In this document: positions 17,323 through 26,254 of the stretch, piece by piece
Layout: each line of letters starts with the position of its first letter
How positions within the stretch are numbered: the first letter of the stretch is position 1
Origin: Streptomyces hygroscopicus
Lineage (GTDB): Bacteria > Actinomycetota > Actinomycetes > Streptomycetales > Streptomycetaceae
Assembly (NCBI GenBank): GCA_002021875.1
Contig: CP018627.1
Coordinates: 2,480,001-2,544,000, forward strand
Direction of reading: 5' to 3'
Length of the DNA: 64,000 bases
Notes under the pieces: generated by a model
What the model was told of the DNA's origin: nothing
Database searches by the model: none
The model's input: only the letters and a program-made list of their open reading frames with translations
Translations under genes and position numbers: made by a program

Positions 17323-18393
17323 CTACGACGGAATCTCCCAGACGTCGACGGAACTGCACTTTCCACTGCTGATGACCACAGGGCGACCGTGGAGCTCGGC
17401 CAGCCGTACCCCGAACACCTCGGAATCGTACTTCTGGAACGGCCGGCCCAGCAGCCGACGTTCCGCCAGGTCCCAGACGCAGATGGTGCCGTCCTCGGCC
17501 CCGGTGACTGCGACCGGGACCCCGTGCACGGTGCCGGCGTCGAGGCACACGATCTCACCACCGGGCACGGTGAGCTCCTCTCCCCACTCGCCGGACCTCG
17601 GATCTCCCACCAGGAGCCGCTGCAGGCCCGCCGCCACGACCTGGGTACGACCGTCTACCGCCGCCAGGGCGAAATCAGTGAGCGTCGCCCCGGGGAAGCG
17701 ATCCGAGTCCTCGGAGCCGGCAAGACGATCGAGGCGGTCGAACTCGGCCAGAGGCTTTCCCTCAACATCCCATACGGCCACGACCCCGCTCGGATGGCCA
17801 CCGACCACCACAGGGTGGTCGTCCAGCAGCCCCGCCGCGGCAGCGCTACTGGAATGCGATTTGCACCACAGCCCGACGCTGACCAGGGAGTCGTACGGTG
17901 AGGGCTGCTCCGGCTTGCCCTCGTCCTCGTTGTCGTCCTCCTCGTCGCCGTCGTCGTCAGGCTCGACCAGGGACGGGTCCCAGAGATCCACCTCCATGAA
18001 GTTCGTACCCCCCACGACGAACCTTGAATACCCCCTGAAGTCGGCCCTGACCGCGGAGGCCGTGCCGCCTTCCTGTGCGCTCAGCCGTACCTTGCCAGTC
18101 GCCAAGTCCCACATGGCGAAGCCTTGGTGGTCACCACCACCGCCGATCACGATCCGTCCGTCCACCACCGCCGCGCAGAGCGAGGTGAGCTCGGTGTAGC
18201 GATATTCCTCGTCCGGAGCGTCGAGCTCGTACGTCGTCCAACGGTCGGCTCCCGGATCCCAGGTGCAGGCACGGCAGTCCTCGTCGGGGGTGCCGACGAC
18301 GAGCAGTTGACCGTCGAGGGTGACGAGATCGAAGTCGTACATGTGCCTGCCGGACGGGGGCAGGCTGCTGATGAGCGGCTCATTGCTTGTCAT
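17323..18393 (-). CDS. WD40-like beta-propeller protein, Tn3-element cargo
   Basis: About 356 residues made of repeated beta-propeller blades. Examples are GFAMWDLATGKVRL, GVVAVWDVEGKPLAEFDRL and GTICVWDLAERRLLGRPF, with an acidic insert near 170 (DDDGDEEDDNEDEG). Such propellers are protein-binding scaffolds, and no catalytic motif is visible. ATG 18393 is preferred over 18426. It diverges from the next gene, leaving only about 35 bases between starts, so the two probably share a promoter region. Confidence 0.7.
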   Translation of the reverse strand: MTSNEPLISSLPPSGRHMYDFDLVTLDGQLLVVGTPDEDCRACTWDPGADRWTTYELDAPDEEYRYTELTSLCAAVVDGRIVIGGGGDHQGFAMWDLATGKVRLSAQEGGTASAVRADFRGYSRFVVGGTNFMEVDLWDPSLVEPDDDGDEEDDNEDEGKPEQPSPYDSLVSVGLWCKSHSSSAAAAGLLDDHPVVVGGHPSGVVAVWDVEGKPLAEFDRLDRLAGSEDSDRFPGATLTDFALAAVDGRTQVVAAGLQRLLVGDPRSGEWGEELTVPGGEIVCLDAGTVHGVPVAVTGAEDGTICVWDLAERRLLGRPFQKYDSEVFGVRLAELHGRPVVISSGKCSSVDVWEIPS

Positions 18394-18428
18394 GCCCGCA
18401 TCTTGCCAGCACCCTCTGACACCCAAGA

Positions 18429-18803
18429 ATGCGCTGCATGCTGGTCTTTGGAGGGGATGGACCGGGGGTGCTGGCTGCGCTGTCCGCCGGCGGCCACACG
18501 GCCGTCTCCGCGTTTGAGGACCCCAATCAGATCATGGTCGAGGTGGCCGTCGACGGTACGGTGGTGTGCAAACTGGATGTAGTCACCGGGTACTTCATCC
18601 CCGGTTTTAGCGTTGATCAGCAGGCGGTGAGGGATCTGCTGTCGGTGGGGTTCACACTCGACGACAAGGCGAGCGGGCAGGCAGCTGCAACCGAGTTCTC
18701 CCAGCGGGCCGTGCTCGCATTGCGCGCGGTCACCGGGGTGGATCTGACGGAGGACGATTTCACCGGTCCGTGGCTCGGCGGGTTGAGCACGTTGGGTGCT
18801 TGA
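18429..18803 (+). CDS. DUF6461-like protein, Tn3-element cargo
   Basis: A protein of 124 residues with GGHTAVSAFEDPNQIMVEVAVDGTVVC, then a C-terminal helix region ending TGVDLTEDDFTGPWLGG. The pattern resembles the Streptomyces DUF6461 family (strand-rich sensor-like domain, then AERLTGV-LT-L). It is shorter at the N-terminus than usual, so it may be truncated. No function is known to me. Confidence 0.5.
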   Translation: MRCMLVFGGDGPGVLAALSAGGHTAVSAFEDPNQIMVEVAVDGTVVCKLDVVTGYFIPGFSVDQQAVRDLLSVGFTLDDKASGQAAATEFSQRAVLALRAVTGVDLTEDDFTGPWLGGLSTLGA

Positions 18804-18927
18804 GCTCGCCGAGCGTGACGGCCTCCGCCCTGGCGCGTTGGTGCGTCTCCCGCATCGATGCCGAACAGCTGACGTGATGAGATGCAGCCCGCCAGCACCG
18901 AAAGACCCGTGCAGCAGGGGCGCCCGT

Positions 18928-21900
18928 CTACTCCTCCTGGCCGACGTCGTCATCGTCGAGATCGACGGCGTCCGGGTCGCGCAGAGGCCGCAGCCCGTCG
19001 ACAGGCTGGGAGGCGGTGAAGCTGTAACGGCCCAGGCAGTTCAAGTTCCGGTGCTTGAGCGGCGAGAGCCGGGCCACGTCCTCGTCGCGAAGCTCGTGGC
19101 CCTCCGCGCGCAGCTGGGTGACCGCGGCGCCAATGTAGCGAGTCGTCCAGAGAACGACCGCATTCAAAACGAGACCCAGCGAGCCCAACTGATCTTCCAT
19201 CCCGTCCCGGTATGCCTGGTGGATGGTGCCCTTCTTGCCGTGGCAGATGTCGCGGGCGAGCTTGTGGCGGGATTCCTGGACGGTGAGCTGCTTGTGCATC
19301 TGCCGCCGGTAGGTGTCATCCACAGGGTCGACGACGGCGAGCAGGTGCAGCGTCTTGGCGATCCGCCCGTACTCGGCGAACGCCTGCCCCAGCGGGGTCG
19401 GATGCCCCTCGCGGCCGAACATCCGCAGCAGGTCATACGCCCGGACCTGGTTGGTGACCAGGGAGCCGGCCACCCGCAGCATGTCCGGCCACGCGGTGAT
19501 CACCTTCTTCACGTTCACCTTGTTGCGCGCGATCGCCTCCAGCGGCCCGTACCCGCCGACCGGCTCGCCGCCGGGCATCTGGGCCTTCCAGAACCGCTGA
19601 TCCTGAAGGTCCTTGAAGCGTGGGGAGAAGCGGTAGCCGAGCATCTTGAAGATGCCGAAGACCATGTCGGAGTACGAGGCGTTGTCGGTGGCGACCATCT
19701 CCGGCTTCACCCCGCCGTCCAGGTTCAGCAGCGCATCCAGGATGAACAGGGAGTCGCGCGGGGTGCCGGGCACCACCATCTGCCCGATCCCGATCACCTG
19801 GTCATTGATCGCGTTGAGCCAGGTGATGCCCTTCTTCTTCGCGAAGTACTTGGGGCTCGGGGTGGCGTTGATCGTGCGGACGGGGACGACGAAGCGCAGG
19901 CCGTCGACGGAGGCGAGCAGCCCGTTGCCCCAGAACTTGACGATCGGCACCTTCGCCTGGGCCTCGATCAGGGCGGCGTTGGCCGCGGCGATGGTGTCGG
20001 CGCGCAGGTAGTACTGGTCTACGTGGACCAGGCGGGAGCGGGTCAGGGCCTCGATGTTCGGGTTGATGACCGGGGTCATCCCGATGTTGCACGCCTCCGA
20101 GACCAGCAGCGCCACCACGGAGGTGGTGAGGTCCTTCATACGGGTCTTCTTGTCGCTCAGGTGCACGAAGGCGTCTAGGAACCCGGTCCAGGAGTGCACC
20201 TCGAACAGCAGGTCCGGCAGGTCGATCTTCGGGAGCATCTTCTCGACCCGCTTGCGCAGCCAGTTCAGGGACTTCGGCTCACCCAGCGCGTGGAGCTTCT
20301 CGACGTTCAGCTTCGCCCGCCCGCTGGGCTGTACCTCGATACTGATCTTCGCGTCGGCGCCGGCCTCCTCCAGCCGTTCGGCCATCTGCTTCCACGCGGC
20401 GTCCAGCACGGCGACCAGGTCCTTCAGGTGCTGCTCGGCGTCCTCGTCCAGGCTCAGGCCTGCCAGCACGTCCTCACGCACGGCCTCCCACTCCTTGCCG
20501 TCCAGCAGACGGGCGCGCGGGTCCGACCAGCGGTGCGAGGGGGACGCGAAGATGTCCCGGCGCTTCAGGGCGCGGAAGAGCTGCTCCAGCACGCACACCA
20601 CGTACGCGTCGCGGTCCACCGCCCCCTGGGGCAGCTCGGCGTTCGCGTATACCGCCTTGCGCCACACCGGCGGCACCAGCTTGTCGTCGATCTCGCGCGG
20701 CAGCAGCGGCTTCTCGCTCACCCGGCGCCGGGCAAGCGCGGGCAGCCGCTTCACCCCGGCCAGCACCCGCTTGCCGCCGGTCGCCGCGTCCAGGGCCTTC
20801 GACTCTCCCAGCAGTGCCAGGAACGGCTTGACGGTGTTGTAGCGCAGCCCCAGCGCACTGCGCATGGCGATCTCCGCCGAGTCGTCATCCTCCGGGACCA
20901 AGCTCACCACCGTGGCGGCCGCGCTGGACAGCTCAGTCCGGGGCGCGACCTCCTCCAACGCCCGCCACAGCGCGGCCACATCCACGTCGCAGCCGGTCTC
21001 CTCCAGGAGCTCCAGCTCCTCGATGAACACCTTCGACGCCCTGGCCACGATCCTGGACGCCTTCTCCAGCTGTGGCAGCGTGGACAGGCGTTCCTTGTCC
21101 GTGGCCCGCCTCGTGGTGCTGATCAGCCGAGTGGCCATGAGGATCTCGAACAGGTCCAGCGCGTCGTCGATTGCCTTGGCCTCCAAATGGCACATCACCG
21201 CGGTGAGCATCGCCGTGCGCTTCGGCTCCGAGGCCCGCTCCAGCTTCGGCGCCTTCGTGCCCAGCCCGTACCGGGCCAGCGCCGCCAGCCGGTTCGGCGG
21301 GACCTTGTTCAGCTTCACCCGCCCCAGCTGGAACGCGGCGATCTCATCCACCCGCTGGAGCGCGTTCTTCATCGCGGTGCCCGTGGTCCGCGTCGGCGGC
21401 CGGCGTAGCTGCTCCAGGTACGAGTACCGCTTGCCCTCCGGCGTCTTCAGCAGCGCCACCAGATCGCCCGGCAACGCCGCATCCGCCCGCCGGGCTGCCT
21501 TCGCCACCGCGGTGTACAGCCGCTTCTCCGCGAGCGTACGGACCTCCGCCACCTGCCGCGCGAGCACCGAGACCCCCGGCAGCAGCACCCGGTTCCGGCG
21601 CAGCCAGCCCACCGCGTGATCGAACAACGCCTTCGGCCCCTCCGCGTGCGCCGTCCACGCCCGCCCGTGCAGGAACGCCCGGAACTTCCGGCCCCACTCG
21701 TGATCCTCGAACTGGTGGTAGCCGTACGCGTCCCGGATCTCCCACGCGTGCTCGTACGCGGTCTTCAGCCGCTCCGTGTACTCCTTGACGCACGAGACAC
21801 CCTCGATCCCCAGCTGCTCGGCCAGGTGATCCACCACCGACCACGGCACGGCAAGCGGGTCCTCCAAGAACAGCCCGACGTACCGCACCGTGCAGATCTG

Positions 21901-22107
21901 AAGGGCAAAGCCGAGACGGTTGTGATCCCCGCGCCGCTTCGCGATCAGCTTCCGGTCCTCGTCGTCCAGGAAGAAGAACCGCTCCAGCTCGGGCCTCGTC
22001 GGCTCCTCGGCGAACTTCCCGTACGCCTCGGCCTGATCATCATTGAGGAATTCCACAGCCACGCGCGGACCGTAGCCAGGCCCTGACAGCGATCGTGGAT
22101 CTTCCAT
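18928..22107 (-). CDS. tnpA: Tn3-family transposase
   Basis: About 1059 residues (1044 if GTG 22062 is the start). The N-terminal DUF4158-like region (FLNDDQAEAYGKFAEEP to FFFLDDEDRKLI) and the C-terminal DDE domain are both present. The latter includes PEMVATDNASYSDMVFGIFKMLGYRFSPRFKDL and VVLWTTRYIGAAVTQLRAEGHELRDEDVARLSPL, characteristic of Tn3 transposases. Length and continuity suggest a functional enzyme acting on the 51-bp ends. It reads from the right end inward. Confidence 0.93.
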   Translation of the reverse strand: MEDPRSLSGPGYGPRVAVEFLNDDQAEAYGKFAEEPTRPELERFFFLDDEDRKLIAKRRGDHNRLGFALQICTVRYVGLFLEDPLAVPWSVVDHLAEQLGIEGVSCVKEYTERLKTAYEHAWEIRDAYGYHQFEDHEWGRKFRAFLHGRAWTAHAEGPKALFDHAVGWLRRNRVLLPGVSVLARQVAEVRTLAEKRLYTAVAKAARRADAALPGDLVALLKTPEGKRYSYLEQLRRPPTRTTGTAMKNALQRVDEIAAFQLGRVKLNKVPPNRLAALARYGLGTKAPKLERASEPKRTAMLTAVMCHLEAKAIDDALDLFEILMATRLISTTRRATDKERLSTLPQLEKASRIVARASKVFIEELELLEETGCDVDVAALWRALEEVAPRTELSSAAATVVSLVPEDDDSAEIAMRSALGLRYNTVKPFLALLGESKALDAATGGKRVLAGVKRLPALARRRVSEKPLLPREIDDKLVPPVWRKAVYANAELPQGAVDRDAYVVCVLEQLFRALKRRDIFASPSHRWSDPRARLLDGKEWEAVREDVLAGLSLDEDAEQHLKDLVAVLDAAWKQMAERLEEAGADAKISIEVQPSGRAKLNVEKLHALGEPKSLNWLRKRVEKMLPKIDLPDLLFEVHSWTGFLDAFVHLSDKKTRMKDLTTSVVALLVSEACNIGMTPVINPNIEALTRSRLVHVDQYYLRADTIAAANAALIEAQAKVPIVKFWGNGLLASVDGLRFVVPVRTINATPSPKYFAKKKGITWLNAINDQVIGIGQMVVPGTPRDSLFILDALLNLDGGVKPEMVATDNASYSDMVFGIFKMLGYRFSPRFKDLQDQRFWKAQMPGGEPVGGYGPLEAIARNKVNVKKVITAWPDMLRVAGSLVTNQVRAYDLLRMFGREGHPTPLGQAFAEYGRIAKTLHLLAVVDPVDDTYRRQMHKQLTVQESRHKLARDICHGKKGTIHQAYRDGMEDQLGSLGLVLNAVVLWTTRYIGAAVTQLRAEGHELRDEDVARLSPLKHRNLNCLGRYSFTASQPVDGLRPLRDPDAVDLDDDDVGQEE

Positions 22108-22145
22108 CGAAGATCCACACCAGGCCGATCATGTGTGCTACACGG

Positions 22146-22196
22146 TCAAGATCAAGTGCTTAGCGCCAACGGCTGTACCGATGGTCCCCAAGGCCG
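22146..22196. repeat. Right terminal inverted repeat of the Tn3-family element
   Basis: Exact reverse complement of 14130-14180, abutting the duplicated target GAGTG. Confidence 0.95.
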
Positions 22197-22201
22197 GAGT
22201 G
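22197..22201. repeat. Target duplication GAGTG, right
   Basis: Second copy of the 5-bp target; see 14125-14129. Confidence 0.9.
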
Positions 22202-22229
22202 GTGCGGCGACGAAACAAATTTCGGCCAT
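22202..22229 (-). pseudogene. 5' end of the leader ORF cut by the Tn3-family insertion
   Basis: An ATG at 22229 follows the ribosome site GAAGGAGT. If the transposon and one GAGTG copy are removed, the frame continues into 14124-14026. It gives a 43-residue ORF (MAEICFVAAPLLSS...) ending in TGA that overlaps the ATG of the anti-sigma-type gene. The fragment shows where the host operon began. Confidence 0.55.
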
Positions 22230-22654
22230 GTGGACTCCTTCGATTGGCCCGCGGTTGGAACGCGACCACGACACCACAGCCCAGCCTTAGAGCGGAATAA
22301 CCCTGTGGAGCGAACTCCGCCTGTAACCGACTTACGACACAAAGCTTTTCACTGATACAGAGATCGACGCCTTCGCTCGTCGATTACGAAATCACTTACT
22401 TTGTTGATGCACGATCATTTATATGACGGGGACGACCCATGACTAGATGTTATTCGAGTACGCTTCGGAGATCCGTAGACAAACGGCAAACGCAATCTGC
22501 GAGCGAGTTGCGGGCACGCTACACGCGAAGTCCTCGAAACCGAATCCCGACAAAGAGGCTCACGTCCAAGCAGCTTTGACTGAGTACATCGGGCACGACA
22601 ACCGAGACCTCCGGGAATTGCCCGCGCATAGGCGCAGCCCCCGGCTGGGGCTGC
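22230..22654. other. Former promoter region and unassigned low-GC sequence
   Basis: This stretch held the upstream region of the interrupted operon. It is AT-rich for the window, especially 22380-22430. A 74-codon plus-strand frame (22447-22671) has no recognisable family and codon use unlike the neighbours. I see nothing firm. Confidence 0.4.
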
Positions 22655-22980
22655 GCCCATGGCAGCTGTAGTAGAAAAGCAGGGCGTCGTCCGCTTCGAC
22701 GCCACAACTCGTGTCGAGGATCTCCGGCGAGCGATCTCCGGCAGTAAAGGGGGCCTCGGCCATCGCAGGCGAGGTGGATCTTGGTGGCCAGTCCACCTCG
22801 GGATCGGTCGAGAGCGTGATCGCCCGGTTCGTCCGGCCGGAAGGCCCCCCCTTTTTTTCGGCCCGTGGCAGCGGCGTGCTGATCGGCGCGGACGATGGTG
22901 GAGTCGATCTGCACCAGCCAGTCGATATCCCCGGCCGCATCCGCCCAGGCCTGGTCCTCCTGCAGGGCATGGGTGAATGA
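22655..22980 (-). pseudogene. IS5-family transposase remnant (middle part)
   Basis: In the minus frame from about 22955 the translation reads LQEDQAWADAAGDIDWLVQIDSTIVRA and then HQ-type and GGLATKIHLACDGRG segments, the DDE core of Streptomyces IS5 transposases. The frame breaks after that point and there is no N-terminus here. A matching N-terminal fragment lies at 28145-28247 on the same strand, so both may come from one element split by the IS481/IS21 insertions. Confidence 0.7.
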
Positions 22981-22991
22981 TGTGTGAGGGC

Positions 22992-23674
22992 TCAGGACTT
23001 GCTTGACGTTCCGTCCTCATGACTCTTTTGACGTGGTTCTCGTGATTGCCGGCTTAGCCATGCTTTGATCCGGGTGACGGGTGCCCTGCTGGTGCGGGGG
23101 TAGACGGCCAATTCCTCGCCTTCGTGGATGACGCGGAAGTGTGTGTCCTCCACGATGACGTTCACGATCTTGCCGCGGTGCGGATAGCCGATGAGTAGCG
23201 ATTGGCGGGCAACCATCACGCGACCTGTCTTGTTGACCAGCCGCTGAACGGTCAGCGGTCTGGCCGGGCTGGCGGGTGGCAGGGGGCCTGCGGCAGCTCG
23301 AACACCTTGGAGCAGTGGGAGCCTGCCCGCAGGGATGGGCAGCGGCATGTCTTCACGACACGGCCGTTGCTGATGGCGTGGAGGAGGTGCTCGTCCATCC
23401 GTAGCAGCACACGGCTGCCGGCGAGTGTCCGGGACAGCATCACGTCGCGGTCACCGAGTCTGACGACGCCGTCCCGGCTGACTGCCCGTTCAACCTCAAC
23501 CGCTGTTCCCGGAGGCAGAAGAGGCCGGCCACGGTGGTGTGGTAGCGCCGGGGCCGCCGGTAGCGATCCTGCGGCCCGTCCAGAGAACCTCTCCCGGACC
23601 TTGGCCAGGTCTTCCAGTGAGGTGCGTGAGGCGAAGGTCTTCAGCAGGTGGCCGGCCATGGTGACGTGGATGCT
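22992..23674 (-). pseudogene. IS481-family transposase, C-terminal part (interrupted)
   Basis: Two frames carry the tandem C-terminal beta domains typical of Streptomyces IS481 transposases. One reads MAGHLLKTFASRTSLEDLAK then VEVERAVSRDGVVRLGDR; the other reads LTVQRLVNKTGRVMVARQ then APVTRIKAW. They are joined by a frameshift near 23300. The 5' side is continuous, codon for codon, with 27269-28014 once the IS21-family element and one GATGCT copy are removed. Confidence 0.8.
23669..23674. repeat. Target duplication GATGCT, left
   Basis: Six bases repeated at 27263-27268, flanking the IS21-family element. Removing one copy plus the element restores the IS481 reading frame. Confidence 0.85.
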
Positions 23675-23819
23675 TGGCTTTATCGAGCAGTAGTGACGTC
23701 ACTTGTCGATGAGTTTGGGAGGCGCCCCGAACCACGGTCGGGTGATGTTGATGAGTTTGGGAGGCACCAGGTCTCTTGCCAGGGCAGCATCGGGATGCTC
23801 CTGGTGAAAGGTGCTGGTC

Positions 23820-25463
23820 ATGCCGCAGATGTCGAAGGTCGAGCTGTACGCGGCGATCCGGCGTGACCATCGCGGCGGCATGTCGATGCGGGAGCTCGAG
23901 CGAAAGCACGGCGTGACGTGGCGGACGGTGCGCAAAGCGTTGGACTCGTCCTGGCCGGAGCCGCGCAAGAAGCTCCCGCCGCGGGCGACCGGCCTGGACC
24001 CGTACAAGCCGGTGATCGACGAGATCCTGCGATCAGATCTGGACGCACCACGCAAGCAGCGGCACACGGTCACCCGGATCTTTCACCGGCTGGTCGAGGA
24101 GCATGGGGCGGAAGTCTCCTACGGGATGGTCCGCTACTACGTCGCCGGCCGGAAGCCCGAGATCCTCGTCGAGTCCGGCAAGGCACCGCTGGAAGCGTTC
24201 ATCCCGCAGACCCACCAGCCCGGCCACGAGGCCGAGGTCGACTTCGGCGACGTGAGCGTGCGACTGGCCGGCGAGCTGGTGACCTGCTACTTGTTCTCCT
24301 TCCGTCTGTCGTATTCGGGCAAGGCCGTCCACCGGGTGTTCGCGTCGGCCGGCCAGGAAGCCTTCTTCGAAGGCCACGTCCATGCACTGCTGACGCTGGG
24401 CGGGGTCCCGCGGAGCAAGGTCCGCTACGACAACCTCAAGGCCGCCGTCGCCCAGGTGCTGGGGCTGAGCCGGGCCCGGGTGGAAGCGGACCGGTGGATC
24501 GCGTTCAAGTCGCACTTTGGCATCGAGAGCTTCTACTGCCGGCCCGGCATCGAAGGAGCCCACGAGAAGGGCGGCGTCGAAGGCCAGATCGGCTACTTCC
24601 GCCGCAACCACTTCGTTCCGGTCCCCGAGGTCTCCTCGCTCGCTGAGCTGAACGAGATGGTCGAGCAGTGGGACCGGCAGGACGACGCCCGCCGCATCGG
24701 GTCGAGGTCCAAGACGATCGCGGAGTGCTTCGCGCTCGAACAGCCGCTTCTGCGGCCGCTGCCCGACGAACCGTTCGAGACGGGTCGGCTGTTCACCCCG
24801 CGGGTCGACCGCTACGGCCAGATCCCGGTCCGCACCAACCGCTACTCGGTCCCGATCAGGCTGATCGGGAGACGGGTTCGGGTCGTGCTGCACGCTTCTC
24901 ACCTGGTGGTTTACGACAAGAACGTGGAAGTGGCCCGGCACGAGCGGCTGATCGCCAAGGGCGCCGTTCGCTTGGATCTGGACCACTACCTGGAGGCATT
25001 GGTCCGCAAGCCCGGCGCCTTCCCCGGCTCCACCGCGCTCGAACAGGCTCGCTCGGCAGGCAAGTTCACCCCTGTCCATGATGCCTGGTGGGACCAGGCC
25101 AAGAAGATCCATGGTGAGCGAGACGGCACCCGGGCCCTGATCGAGGTCCTGCTGCTGGGCCGGCACCTGCCTCACGAGCATGTCGTCGCCGGCCTCGCCG
25201 CTGCCCTGCGGGCCGGGGCCCTCACCGCGGACGCCGTCGCGCTGGAGGCTCGCAAGGCCGCCCAGGCCGAGATCGAACCCGGCCCCGGGACAGACCATCT
25301 GGCTCCCGGCAAGCTGCCGGCGACGGTGACGTCCCTGAACGAGTGGCGCCTTGCGCATCTTCCGCCGGACACCAGGCCGCTGCCCTCGGTGACCCCCTAT
25401 GACCAGTTGCTCCGACGCCGCCGCGGCAGCGGCGGTGACCACCGTGAGGGAGAAGCACAGTGA
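23820..25463 (+). CDS. istA: IS21-family transposase IstA
   Basis: About 547 residues. An N-terminal HTH (MSMRELERKHGVTWRTVRKAL) is followed by the DDE core with AEVDFGDVSVRLAG, VRYDNLKAAV and GIEGAHEKGGVEGQIGYFRRNHF, then the C-terminal beta domain (GQIPVRTNRYSVPIRLIGRRVRVV). The start ATG 23820 has AAAGG just upstream. The gene is complete and overlaps istB by 4 bases (GTGA), the normal IS21 arrangement. Confidence 0.93.
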   Translation: MPQMSKVELYAAIRRDHRGGMSMRELERKHGVTWRTVRKALDSSWPEPRKKLPPRATGLDPYKPVIDEILRSDLDAPRKQRHTVTRIFHRLVEEHGAEVSYGMVRYYVAGRKPEILVESGKAPLEAFIPQTHQPGHEAEVDFGDVSVRLAGELVTCYLFSFRLSYSGKAVHRVFASAGQEAFFEGHVHALLTLGGVPRSKVRYDNLKAAVAQVLGLSRARVEADRWIAFKSHFGIESFYCRPGIEGAHEKGGVEGQIGYFRRNHFVPVPEVSSLAELNEMVEQWDRQDDARRIGSRSKTIAECFALEQPLLRPLPDEPFETGRLFTPRVDRYGQIPVRTNRYSVPIRLIGRRVRVVLHASHLVVYDKNVEVARHERLIAKGAVRLDLDHYLEALVRKPGAFPGSTALEQARSAGKFTPVHDAWWDQAKKIHGERDGTRALIEVLLLGRHLPHEHVVAGLAAALRAGALTADAVALEARKAAQAEIEPGPGTDHLAPGKLPATVTSLNEWRLAHLPPDTRPLPSVTPYDQLLRRRRGSGGDHREGEAQ

Positions 25464-26254
25464 CGACCATGCCCCGCCAGCGAGGCTTGACCGAGCAGGC
25501 CGCCGACGCCGCCATCGACACGGCCTGCCGCATGCTGCGGCTGCCGTCGATCCGCAAGGAGTTCTCCGACATCGCCGAGCGGGCGCTGAAGGAGCAGATG
25601 AGCTACCGGGGCTTCCTCGCCGAACTGATGATGGCCGAGTGCGACGACCGGGCCCGCCGCCGTTCGGAGCGGCGCATCAAGGCGGCGAACTTCCCGCGGG
25701 AGAAGTCCCTTCGGGCGTTCGACTTCGAGGCGAACCCCAACATCGACGCGGCCACCGTCCACACACTCGCCAGCTGTGAATGGATCAAGCAGGGGCAGCC
25801 GCTCTGCCTGATCGGCGACTCCGGCACCGGCAAGTCGCACATGCTGATCGCCCTGGGCGCCGAGGCGGCGATGAAGGGCTACCGGGTCCGCTACACGCTC
25901 GCGACGAAGCTGGTGAACGAGCTGGTCGAGGCCGCCGACGAGAAGCAGCTGAACAAGACCATCGCCCGCTACGGGCGGGTTGATCTTTTGTGCATCGATG
26001 AGCTCGGCTACATGGAGCTGGACCGGCACGGCGCCGAACTCCTGTTCCAGGTTCTGACCGAGCGCGAGGAGAAGAACAGCGTCGCCATCGCATCCAATGA
26101 GTCCTTTGGCGGCTGGACGAAGACGTTCACGGATCCGCGGCTCTGCGCGGCCATCGTCGACCGGCTGACCTTCAACGGCACCATCATCGAGACCGGCACC
26201 GACTCCTACCGCCTCGCCACGACGCGAGCACGAGCCGAGGCACCGGTCGGCTGA
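25460..26254 (+). CDS. istB: IS21-family helper ATPase IstB
   Basis: A protein of 264 residues with Walker A LIGDSGTGKSHM, Walker B VDLLCIDELGYM, and SNESFGGWTKTF plus VDRLTFNGTIIETG toward the end, all standard IstB motifs. It is an AAA+ ATPase that selects the target for IstA. Its stop abuts, base to base, the stop of the convergent methyltransferase gene. Confidence 0.93.
   Translation: MTTMPRQRGLTEQAADAAIDTACRMLRLPSIRKEFSDIAERALKEQMSYRGFLAELMMAECDDRARRRSERRIKAANFPREKSLRAFDFEANPNIDAATVHTLASCEWIKQGQPLCLIGDSGTGKSHMLIALGAEAAMKGYRVRYTLATKLVNELVEAADEKQLNKTIARYGRVDLLCIDELGYMELDRHGAELLFQVLTEREEKNSVAIASNESFGGWTKTFTDPRLCAAIVDRLTFNGTIIETGTDSYRLATTRARAEAPVG

Larger units (their letters stand above)
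14130..22196. mobile_element. Complete Tn3-family transposon (8067 bp)
   Basis: It is bounded by perfect 51-bp inverted repeats and the direct repeat GAGTG. It holds a Tn3-family transposase, a serine recombinase and six further genes: an IHF paralogue, a beta-propeller protein, a DUF6461-like protein and unknowns. The terminal repeats include a GGGG...TAAG core like that of the family but are longer than the usual 38 bp. Intact ends and intact tnpA/tnpR frames suggest recent, possibly active, insertion. Confidence 0.92.

Noticed and set aside
18796..20178. Long plus-strand frames opposite tnpA
   Set aside because: They are shadows of the Tn3 transposase with no family features.
24033..25442. 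A 469-codon minus frame opposite istA
   Set aside because: Antisense shadow of a well-recognised transposase.
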